64,000 bases of DNA from NCBI GenBank assembly GCA_022885665.1, contig JAGQDJ010000005.1:558001-622000 (forward strand). Direction: 5' to 3'. The stretch is from Triops longicaudatus (Eukaryota; Arthropoda; Branchiopoda; Notostraca; Triopsidae). Below the pieces are notes generated by a model that worked only from the letters and a program-made list of their open reading frames with translations, was not told the DNA's origin and ran no database searches. The position numbers and the translations under genes are program-made. This document shows, in pieces, positions 42,101-54,100 of the stretch (position 1 is the first letter of the stretch; the number at the start of each line of letters is the position of its first letter).

Positions 42101-45100
42101 AAGCACAATTGAGATTGTTATTTCGCCAAATTTTGCTCTGAATTTTTGACAGCTAATTTATGGCTTGTAATAACTATAGCACACCGTGAAGATATTTTAT
42201 AAGATATTGTTAGTAAATTTTTAGCAAGGGAATATATTGAAATATTTTTAGGTAAAATCATGTTGAACAGTAGTTTCTAATGTGTACTGAGCACCTTTTA
42301 ACTAAATGACTTGGTGAAAACGGAAATCAGATCCGCTAGTTAAATTTGAAAAAATCCTACACGTCGGTTAGAAAATTTTCACAGGAAAATCCATCACTGA
42401 TTGAAAGATTTGAATTTTGTTCTCGTATAACGTAGCCTTTGAATTAATTTTTCGTTTCATATTTGTCTTTTTTTAACAAAAATAGGCGAAGAACGGAAGG
42501 CTTTCTGATAGGCGATTTTGGGCAGTGGGTGAAAAATGTTGAGAAGCACTGATTTATGTTATGTATGCCACCTGATAGCTCAAGCAAGAATCAAATTAGT
42601 ACATTTTTCTTGGTTATTACATGGACGATATACTGGTGAAACGGTGTACTAGCGATTTGATTAAAAAAGTTGAGAATGCTAACAGATATGAGTACTTGCT
42701 TTTGCATGGGTAGTTCCAACTTTCTTGCTCATACATCTTTTTCTCTGATTTTTAGTTTATTTATTCTTGTTATTTTTTATATAAAACTTAAGAATTCTGT
42801 AATTGATTAGGACGAAAGCTCCAAAAAATAAAAACCATTGCTGTATTGAGAGGCATCGTTAATTTAGTGAAAAATGAAATTTGGGGTCTTCCTTTTTGGT
42901 ATGCAAATTTGATAGGGGAAGCGTAATAAATTAACTGGTCGGTCACCTTGCCACGCCGGCTATTCTCGGGGTGCTCGTGTGGTTCAGAAGGTAAACTTTA
43001 TTGCAGAAATTGCTCCGTGGCATACTCGATTCATGTCCATGGTGTTTTACTCACGAACGATTGTCAATACGAACGCTAACACTGGGGAAATAGCAAGCAA
43101 CCGTTGAAATCCGACGTCTTGCACTTGGCAAGTGACATTATTTTCGTTTTGTATGAAAGGTTTGCAACATGTCCAATGTGTGCAAGCATTCGTGAAATGC
43201 TGACGGTATTTCTGTGACGTGCAATGGTCTAATATCGTTTTGGATTCTGCGCGTCGAATTTAGCCAGCGGTGAGCACTGAGCTGTAACGTTTATTCCATT
43301 TGATGTGATATTCCGTGCCACTGATGGCTGAATGCTTGTAAACCTTATATTACTTTCAAAAGCCATGGTTCCTTATTCAACGTGGGTATCGGGAAAATTA
43401 CGTTCGCATTTAATTTGCTAGCGCCTTAAAAAAATTACAATACAAGAAAATCTCGCAATAATGTACAACTGTTAAAACGAAGAATCGGCTATTGCGTACA
43501 AGTCCACTAGTCCCAGGGAAACGAAGAGCATTTATTCCAATACTGGCTATTATGTACGATCGGCTGTAAAACAAAAATGTTCCCTCCCCGTGCGTGTACG
43601 TTATAGCGAGATTTTTGTACGTTTGTAAGTTATAGCAAGTTGTACGAGAATGTACAACTTTTGATCCTAAAACTACTCCCTTGGACGTGAGAATTTGACA
43701 ATGGGGCATAAGACAAACTTAGCAGTAGACACATATAAGTTTTACGACAAGTGTTCTACATGGTTGAACCATAAACCTAGGGCTAACCTTCGGCTAACCG
43801 CTAGGTCCGTCGTACTTTTTGTCATTCAGAAATACTAAAAGCGAAAATGGATCATTATTTTAATATACAGCATGTCGTATTCACATCATATTCACTCTAA
43901 TTGCAATATAATACCGCTATACGGTAAGAAATATTACACCTAATGTTGTTCTACAACGTTACTATATCCTAAGTCAAAGTACTTTCTCACCCGTCACACT
44001 TCATGGCCCATAAAAATCTTACAACGCACTTTATCCTGTTCCATTTATTGTCGCTCCTTAGCATTCAAAACGTGACTCAACTCTCAAGCCACGAAAGCTG
44101 CGACCTACGATCGTACTTTACATTCCTAGTACTGGGTTTTTGCACTCAGCCTGTCCTGCACAGCCAACGAAACGTTAATCACGTTGATTAGGAACAGACC
44201 GAAGCACGGCTAGCTACGAGCTACCAATTCTAGTCATTTTCCCGGATAAAACCCCTGCTAAGGTGCATTTCACCTCGTAAAAAGTCCCTTTCTCCCTTCC
44301 GTACCTCAAATTACGATGTTAGCTTTGCTTTATGCTAAACTTCACACCCTACAGTAAAGGTGCTGTCTCAGACATGGGAGGGTAAATTCCAGTACCATCG
44401 AGTCACGTAGAGAGAGAGAGAGAGAGAGAGGGGGGGTGGAGAGAAAGGAAACCAAACGTCACCAATTTGGGTTTACCTTTTTAGTGTCGTCCCAGTTCCT
44501 CGTTTTCTGATCACTAACCCTTCTAATCTCGTTACAAAAATGTCGCCACGACGGATTCGATTCTTCTTGTGTCCTTTTTGCTCGTTTTCCTTGTGTTTTT
44601 CCTCCCCAGTCAGGTCGTTTGTTACTTGTTTGTTGCCAAACCCTTTCATGCCCCTTTATTTGTGTTATTACATTAAGATGTCTAGTAGCAACGAGACAAA
44701 AAGTCAAAATGACTTACACGGATCAATGGAGGATTAATTTGCCCTGCCTTTTTGCCATTATAGATTAAAGGAACAGGTTGGCAGGACAAGTCTTAAGACA
44801 GTCGTAGTATTACTTGCTCCCAGAAGTCAAAAGGGGGCTACGATGTAATGTACTTGACACCTAAGCCCCTTTTGCGCTGACATCCCATAACGAAGATTGT
44901 ACTGGCAAGCGCAGGATAACCAGCGCCCTAAGCCTCTCCTGTTGTATTTTGACGCTGAAGGTGTTGTCAGGGGATTATTCTTCGGGTGGGAGTATACAAT
45001 TAAAATCAGAGCAGAACAGCACCAGTTCTATAACTTTATGTGCATGTTATCCACCTTACTCTCTTAATTGCGTATCCTGACATTCGGTTATTCCAGTTTT

Positions 45101-48100
45101 GTAACTTCATTTGTAGGGTTCCTTTTTAGAATTTCTCTTAATTCAGGCGAACGATGAAGTCAACGATGTGAAACTTCTGTCAATGATTAAGCATTTATAT
45201 GCCGTACTCATGCATGCAATGAGCCAAGGAACAATTCCCTTTCCCAAGTGCACTTAAGGCTGTTTGCTTGGTCTAATGTTACCCAGTGCCCACGTGACGC
45301 TGAGCTTTCGCTGAGGCCAACTATGGCGTTCTCGTAGTTTCGTGAGCTGCATAGTTGCCGTGAGCATTTGTCTTGGCATCAGTGGACATTCCCCATGAGT
45401 GACCAATTGTTACTATTGCCATTTTAACTACTGCTAGTTGTTGTTACTAATTGACAAGGTTTGAAAAGCTCTTCTTTAGGGAGAAGTCGTAACAAAATCT
45501 TTATTTTTTTTTTTTACAAGAACAAACGCCACAACTTTTTCTGTAAATAAGGCCATAAAAATTACTGAAGTCTAGTTATATCTAACAAAATATTAAACTT
45601 TCTCCGTTACTAAGAGATTACTTACTAATTTGACCAAGTTTTAAGCCGATTCAGTTAACGTCTGTTTACAGCAATTACCTCCGTTTCACATTACTTGAGT
45701 GGATTAAATCACAATAAGTGTAACATTAGAAGAAAAAATGTGAAAGAAAATATAATGACATGTAAGTTTCAGGACAGCAGGAAGTTGAATGTAAATATAG
45801 TAACAGATACAGTTGTCATGAGATTGAGTGACAAGTAATGCGAGACTAACATGACGAAGAGGTTGAAGTTTTAAAACTGCATCAAAACGTTGAGATACAA
45901 AATACAGTACGCCTTGATTTAGAAAATTATGACAAGTTTTAATGAAGAACATTTCTGGCTTTTTGTCATTAGTCGAAAGTTGGTGTGCCAGAAATTACAC
46001 ACTGGCATTCCACTTACGCTTGAAAAATGCGTGGTTCGCACGTAAGTGCGTCACGCACTCCACACTCCAATTTGTGGCTCTGACACATGGGAGGATTTAT
46101 CAAATCAAGTGAAATTGCTTCCCCTCGTCAGGCTGGAAACTGACAAAGTGACCGAAAGTCGTTTGGAATAAGATTCAGTAGCTGACCAAAAGTAATGCTT
46201 CTGTGTACCTCTGAAGAAGAAGGTATAAGTAACCAAGCAATTGTTTTAGCCAGTACTTAATATTTCTAGTTAGGAAAATCCTAATGGAAAACTTTATTAT
46301 TCTCACTTGTAATACAATTACTAAATGTAAATTTACTTTTAGCATTTTTCGACAAGAATGCAGAAATTTGCGTATGAAAAAAATGCTTTGCAGTCAGGAA
46401 GAATTCTGCATGGATGGGCAAAGAGGAATGTAGTATTCATCTCCCTACCCTAACATGTATAAAGAAGGAAAATTAAACAAAAGCTACACCGACGAGTTGA
46501 ACTTTTGTGCTTACTTAAAAGGAGAAGCACAATGAAATGTGAAACGGGAGGGAAAACTATCCTTTTTCCATGTATTCCGCGCCTTACTTAAAAAGTTTTG
46601 TGTTCTCACGATTGATCTCTGTGCCATGTGAACCGCGTGACGTCATTGCTTCTTGTCGGATTTGACTGTTAAATGTCTTCTGGGTTTTGCAACTCATTGG
46701 CAGCCGCCATCAATTGAGAGTCCAAAGATTTTCCTGTTGAAAAACATAAAGTTTTTATCTTTTAAGAAAGAACTGACGGCCATTACAAGGTATTACGGCA
46801 GAGGCGTCAAACTTCTCGTGTATTTTATATTGAGTAGGCTTAATTTATTCATAAATCATGGATTAACGTATAAAAGCGTGAGGTGAAGGGGTACACAGGC
46901 TGAAGTGGCGAAGATGAGGAAAAATTGATCGATTCGTAGCTTAAAGACGTTCTAAAATAAAAGAGAAATGAAAAAGTGAGTGTAAGTTACGACAAGCGGA
47001 AAAAGGAGGAAAGGGTAACATTCTCGGGGGAAATTTTCCGAGGGGTTTTGTGTTTTCTTTCTCTTTTGTCTCGTTCTTCACAATCGCAAACTTTTTTTAT
47101 GAGAAAAACCTAATAGGCCTATGTTGGTGGAATTCTCAATGAAGATGGATTGAGCACATCAATCGTTGGCGCCACTTGGCCCCTTTTCTATTCTACTATT
47201 CCGAACATGTGTTGGCAACTGTGTCAATCTGGAAAGGCTAGACCAAATTGAAAAGAAAACACTGCCGCAATAATACGTCTTTTTATGACCCCAAACCTGT
47301 AGTTTATCCCGACAGAAATGTAGGACTATTTGGAACCTCTCAACTTTGGGTGGGAACACTGTAGTCGTTCGATACGAAAACAAACCTCTTGGTAGGCAGC
47401 TTGGAAAAGGATGATTTACATCCACTAAGCAAACAACGCTAGTGTAATATAGTCTATTTTTTGTTATTTTATTTCCCATAACGTTTGAAAATTCTGCAGT
47501 ATTAGAGAGTATAGCCATAAGCGGAGCCATCTGATTGTGGCCATATTGAACCACGTGGCGTGACGGTCTGCGTCTAGCTGAGCCGTCACGTTGTGTGGAC
47601 TTAACGTAATGTTGTAAGCTATTTCGAAAGCTGTTAACTTTAAATATAGGTGAAAATAACTGATCTTTAAAAATTTTCAGATATATTTATAGAAATTAGT
47701 ATTGCCTACAGGTATAATTCTACTCCGATTTATTTGATTTATCATGTTTTTTGAGGCAGTGAAAATGTGGTAGTCTAACGGCCACTCAGCAATCCCTTGA
47801 AGTTTATTCCTGATCTACGGCTAGTCATGATGGCGCTTTATGTGCCTAACGGTCGCTTAGAAACTTCGAAGCGTAACAGTTAATTCTGTTGAGATTGAAC
47901 GAACTGGAATGCATAGAAAACAGTTACCGTTAAAAATATGCGAATTCCTCCGAGCAAACTGTTGCAGTGAACGTGAAAACCTGACAACAGGATGCATTAC
48001 ACTTTATAGTATTCCAAAAACTTTTAGCAGTTATATATTACAGATGTGTTAGGAGCAGTGAATGCGAGTTAGTGAAGATAAATTTTTAAAGGTATTAGTG

Positions 48101-51100
48101 TATTCATGTTGCCGTTATACCTGTGTCGTGATGGTTTTGAACGCCGAGGAATTTACCAAGGTTGTAAACTTGACACTTTCTGTGTCCTGTCGTCAAGTTT
48201 CTCACACGTCAGGGGGATTTTTTGTTAGGGTGTGAGGGAAGCAGCACCTAACCTGTCCTTAATCCTCACTGTTAATGACCTTCCTTTGCATACCCTCATC
48301 AAGCTCCTTTGCCTTAGAGCTGTCGTCCTTTGTTTACCAACTCGAAATTTCTTTGACGTCTACGCGGTAAGGAACTTTCGCATTGTTACATGCCGAAAGT
48401 TAAACTTCAACACACGCCGTCTTTCTACTTTCTCTCGGTCTCCTATGGCGGGCGCTGCAGTGCAAACTTCCTTGAGTTGATTTTGTACTTTAACTTTCTA
48501 TCCTTTTCTACCCTCCATAAATACGTGGGACATTAACCGCGTCTAGATCCGCTAGTTTGTCCCACTTTCTTTTGACCTTCTGCTCTTCCCAAATTTCCTA
48601 TGGAAAATTTTCCCGAAATTGCCGGGAAATGACTTGAACGTGAGCGTCGTACACTCTAATTAAGTATTGATTGTTCTGTCAACTGGCACATTATAAATAT
48701 AATGATATTCAGACAGGCTGGCGCTCCTTCGTTCTCTGCCGTTTTTCAGAGCGCTCCAACGACTAAGAGTGACGGAAGCTTCGTGATGTAATTAATGAGC
48801 AGACAGGTCCCCAAGTCCTGTAGAGGCTTGCAAAGCCTTACACAGACAATTATTTAAAGAAAATTTTCTTTCCCTCCGAGCCTGAAATTTTGAATATTGA
48901 CCCATTTCAGGACAGAAAAGTTTTCACTGCTCCTAAGAAATATTCCTGTCAAGTTTGGAACTGCTGTGTGGAGTTTCACCACAAGGTTTCCCTGCCACAG
49001 AAAATGCAACAGCTTCCTCAGAAAAAGACGGTTCAAGTTTGGGTATTTTCTTTCGACCTTTCTTCTGTGGGTACCAAGTTTGAAATTGAATCAAGGCAGA
49101 AACTTGGCTTTTCCAAGGATTAACTTACCCATGTGTGAGGATACGGTAGCCCTGTATAGTGTATGCTGGATACACCTTGTCTTGTGGAAGTCTCTGCTCT
49201 CTGTTAATGGATTTTGTTCTTATTGTATTGCAGTTCCACCCGGACCACCGATAATTAAGAACAAAGATGGGACGATTGTACCGTCCGTTGCGGGGCCTTA
49301 CTTGGAAGGGGAAGTACTGGAGTTGTTCTGCGAAAGCCGAGGAGGTTAATATAACCTAATAGCTAGTGGGATTTACAAGTTACCATCCGCTAATTCTTGG
49401 CTTCTTTTATGTCGTTCGGTCTTTTCTTGGGTACCGACATCGTAGCTCGCCCAACTGCGAGTTTGTTGTGGTTCCGAGATGGGGAATTATGGGATTCTTC
49501 GTACCATGAAATGCAAGGCATGAAAGATAGTTCTACCTTTACTTACTCCGTGAACGATGTAGTGCTCCAACGCTTGCGAAGGACGGATCTCAACACTATT
49601 CTCTCGTGTGAAGCGTCGAATAACAATGTAACCTTGCCGTCATCATCTTTCGTCCTCGTCGACATGTTACGTGAGTTACATCCCTAACCGAGCTCATTCA
49701 CATCTTTCAACTTTCATTATCAGCTGCCTCACCTGAACGATTAGATTTTACCCCGCTCACATGCGCTGGCCGTTTTACTCCCATTGAAGAGCCATGACTG
49801 GTAATAAGCAACTACAGGTCAGGTTCTAAATTAGCGAGGCAACTTTAATTGATGGACTTTGGTACGCTCCGCGTGTTTCCATCCTTGCATGGTCGAGCTG
49901 AAGACTAAGTCTTGCCTAGTAATGCGAATTTCGAAGCCAAGGATGGAGAAAACGATAATCGGCTAGTACTTGAGGCGGAATTGTGTCATTAGGAGATGAG
50001 ATGGGCCTTTTAATCTGGAAAAGTCGTACTTTTTTCTCTCCGTCTCTGAGTTTGCTCATGAGGAATAACAAGCCTAGTAATGCGATTTTTGCCGATGTTG
50101 AAAGCTGCCTGATCTCTTCAATAGTATCGGCTCGATACTCGGATACTTTGACAGGCTCATGTGTACACCCTAGTCAGCTTAGTACACGCGCATTTCAAGA
50201 GATCGTTGATCGGAAGAGCCTCCTAAGACCCTTGAAAAACATGCGACATACATAATAACCAAGAGATCCGAAAGAGATAAAGCACACAAAAAAGAGGATA
50301 CCGAAGTTTTTTTCTGAAGTGTAAACATGCTATTAAAACGAAAGTGTTGCATCATGGGGTGCGCCGTTCAGATTCTTCAGGCTTGACGGAATTTAACTAT
50401 AATTAATTTTGATTTATTTACATGCGAGTGTCCTTTCTTCGTGTATTAATTCTCTTTACGTTTTCTATCATATGCTGCGCAGATGACAGTGGATTCGTAA
50501 ATTGTATAGTTTCAAAAACGATCTTTTTTCACATTTTAAGAAGTTTTCGCACGTTACATCCTTTATTGACAAACGTTTGTCTCGCTATAATGACATAAGT
50601 TCGCTCTAATTGACAAAATCTTGGTAGCAGTCTCTTGAGGGGAAAAAAGTTTGACCTTCTATTTTGGGTGCAATTCCTAAATGAATCATTTCCAAACTCA
50701 GTTGGCTGAATGGGTAAATAACGCAAGCCATGTGAAGGGGAGCTAAGCAGGAAGAAAAACCCTTAATTCCGCTTGGTACGTGATTGATTTTTTCCCTCCT
50801 CTCTCCCTTTCCTGTTCCGTTGGGGTGGTTTGGCTCTTTAGTGGTTCCATTGGATGTACGGATAACAGGCGGCGAGTCGTCGCTCGTTGCTCACCGAGAA
50901 GCTACTTTTACGTGTGTGTCAGCGGGTTCTCGTCCACCGGCTATGGTGACGTGGTATTTGAACGGTCGTCGATTGTCCGGTTCTGTCGATACAATCTCCC
51001 ATAACGGAAATTCTACCACATCCTCTATTACCTTGAGTCCGTCACCGCAAGACAGCAATGCAGTACTGTCTTGTCGTGCGGAGAACGTGCGTCTTCCTGT

Positions 51101-54100
51101 TCCACCTTTAGAAACTCACGTAAAATTAGAAGTTTTATGTAAGTAGCCTAAAAACTCAGTCTATACAATCTCGTACGCCTAAATTTCCGTTACGACTTTT
51201 CCTGAAAATGTGTAATTTTTATTTTGTTTTGTACTTATTAATTTTCGCATTTTTCTGCAATTTTTTGATGATTGCTAAAATCGTGGATAGTTCCTGAAAA
51301 GAAACTTGTATAGCGGTAACTATCGATTTCAGATGCGCCACAAGTGGATCTCGAGTTAAAACCACCCTCGGAGGAGACTGCTGAGGGTGAAAGTGTCGTT
51401 ATGACTTGCCGCATTGATGCTCACCCACCTCATACTCGCTTAGAATGGCGACATAACGTAATTCTGAAAAGAAAATGCCTCCCCATTTTCCAATGGATTC
51501 GTATTTTAACTACTACCCTTTCCTGTTTTACGCACCGCTAGGGACGAATCATAAAAACCAACGATAAAAATATCGTATTTCACCACATCAGCAGAGCCAA
51601 CGCAGGGAACTATGAATGCCGAGCTGTCAATAGTCAAGGCGAAGGAAGTTCACCGCTGATCAATCTTCACGTCAATTGTAAGTAGTCGTACCTCGTACGG
51701 GCAGTACCGGTACGTATACTTTGTTTACAATTTCTTTCGATTTCGGCCAGCAAACCTCGCTAATGGACTTGTTTACGAGACAAAACAAAAGAAAACTCTC
51801 CAAAGCGCTAACTTTTTTTTCATTGTTACGAACCTTAACCTTCCACTCGACTTTGTCGAGTTTCTGCGCCAATTAAGATATTCTGTTGAATTTTTTCTCG
51901 ACTTTATCTTTAATACTTACAGCAATTTTTTTTTATTTACGCGTTTAATAGCAACAGTAATTTATTTTAACGAATCCTTTATTTGAAGGATTGTTGCGTA
52001 GATTAACGATTTGCACAATTTCTAATCGACGCATCTCTGAAAACAAACTATAGCTCGCAAAGGGTATCTTAGTTTTCCGACGTTTCCCCACAGTTCTTGA
52101 GTTACGTACTAAAAATTATGTGCACTGCTTTGTTTACAGATCGACCAGTATGCCGCAGCAACGAGAGTACGACGTATTACGTCCAGAAGGGGGAGTTAGT
52201 GGGGATTAAGTGCGAAGTTTTCGCTCAACCGCCGCCGGTGTATTACAAATGGAGCATTAACTCCACAGTTGGGGTGAGAACTTTGGATGTACCGATGGAA
52301 AGCTCAGAAGTCCTGCACTTCACGCCAACCTATTCTTATGACTATGGGCAAATCACATGCGTAGGTGGCAACAGCGTCGGTGAACAAGTCGTGCCTTGCG
52401 TTTTTAACATCAAACCGGCAGGTAATTAGCGCTTGGTAAAGCCTTTCGGGGTCTGATGACACCGGGTGTTGGAGATCCGGGAGCAATTGAGTCTTTTTTG
52501 GTGGAGGGGTTTAACGCTAACAAATGGTTGTTCTGTAGCAGGTCCGCCTGAGCGAGTTTCGAGTTGTTCGATACACAACGCATCCACCCATTCTCTCACG
52601 CTTGTGTGCATTCCTCCGTCTTCCACACCTTCGCTCACAGTCCTGTATTCGTTAGCGATATGGGAAGCTGCAACCATACCAGCTTCGGCCCACGTGCCCA
52701 CGTTGCCGATAAACCCTCAACCAACCGCCAACGTCACTCATCCCGAACCAGACTCAGCGCCGAGCGGGATGATTCCTTTCAGAAATGTGAGCTCAGTCAC
52801 CCCGAGGTTTGTGATAACCGGGCTCCAACCCGGCAAGGAATACAAAGCGATTGTCACCACTGCCAATGCTAAAGGAAGAAGTCCGCCGTTTCATTTAACG
52901 CTACAAACCTTGACAGAACCCAGAGGACAGCCCACGATTTCCGACACAGGTATAACTTGTAGTCTATTTCGGAAACCAGAAAACTTTTGTTAGAATAAAT
53001 TAAAAAATCGTTAATTTATCAACATTTAGCAAACGTTATTTTAGCTTTTTGTGACTTTTCAAGAATTTCTTGGAATTTGCACAGAAATTTCTTGGAAAGC
53101 AAATTGTCTGTAACGAATTCTAAGCTGAAAGAGAAATTCTGCTGAAGGAAAGTGGTCCCCCAGCTGCAGTTTTGCAAGGAGAAATTATTTTTAAGTTATA
53201 TTGTTGCAACTTCAGCATAGAAAATTAGGTCGCATTATGCTAAATTCGCGTGAAATCGACGAGGTTTCACAAACTAAAAAGCGAAAAGAGCGTAAAACTG
53301 ACCCGTTGGCTTCCTAAGGGCAATCGATTCGCACTCTTCGCGCTGATGACGTACGTAGGAGTCCAGTAGAAAGCAGATATTTGATTAATATGTAAGTAAA
53401 GAAGCGTTTACGTTCGGGGAAGTTATTTATAGTGAATTGTTCACATTGCGAATTGATCGCAGATGCATGATAAAATAGGGATGTGAAATCGTGTAACCTA
53501 AAGCTGGGAGTTGCAAAAGCAGACAATTATTGCAAACAGCACTTAAAATTAACTCGCTACTCAAGTTGAGTTAGTTTTTGGGACTATGAGTTTTCGATGT
53601 AAATCAGAAGATGCCCTTGGAAGCTGTAGTTCATATACATGTACATATCCAGATACTGCAAAAGTTTCAACAGGAGGCTAGACATAACAAAGCGTTTCTA
53701 CATTGCGTCCGTAATGACAAAGGGCTTTTACGCGGATCGTGATATGCTTTCATGTTTGTCTCTTCACATGGAGAGAGAAAGCTCGGTTGGAAGAATACCA
53801 CCTAGTGTTCCTTAATGTACCCGTAATAGCAAGTTATGTTCTGTATACATTACTCTCCTTCTTGTTGGCTTCAGCTCTGCAAGATTGTCACCATGATTTT
53901 TTTCTTTATTTATCAAATTCTGTTATCGCTTTCTGTTTCTTTTTTGAACACTCATAATAAACCAAGTAGCTAACTAAATGTCCAATTTATTTGTGAATAT
54001 ACCTATTCTGACTACCCCTTTCTAAGTCAATCTGGGATTTGCGTAACAATTTTCTGTGCTTTTATTAAGCTGCATTACTTGGAAATACTTAGAAACATAA

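Larger units (their letters stand above)
29080..49233 (+). other. Intron 2 of the receptor gene (20,154 bp)
   Basis: The donor GTAAGT follows Ig1, and the acceptor ...tattgtattgcag precedes the Ig1-Ig2 linker; the phase is 1. Ig1 is complete at the donor and Ig2 begins at the acceptor, so no essential exon is missing between them. The intron contains the MITE-like element at 33742-33904, the copy-B element at 42025-42551, an (AG)11 microsatellite at 44409-44430 and an A/T hairpin near 36600-36621. Some open frames of 130-150 codons on the minus strand (36937-37389, 47159-47554) have no recognisable product. No nested gene can be supported. Confidence 0.85.

Noticed and set aside
47159..47554. 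131-codon minus-strand open frame in intron 2
   Set aside because: Random-looking composition, non-ATG start, no motif and no splice context.
52426..52701. Minus-strand open frame across the FN3 exon
   Set aside because: Shadow of the plus-strand FN3 coding exon, which has clear domain motifs and splice sites.
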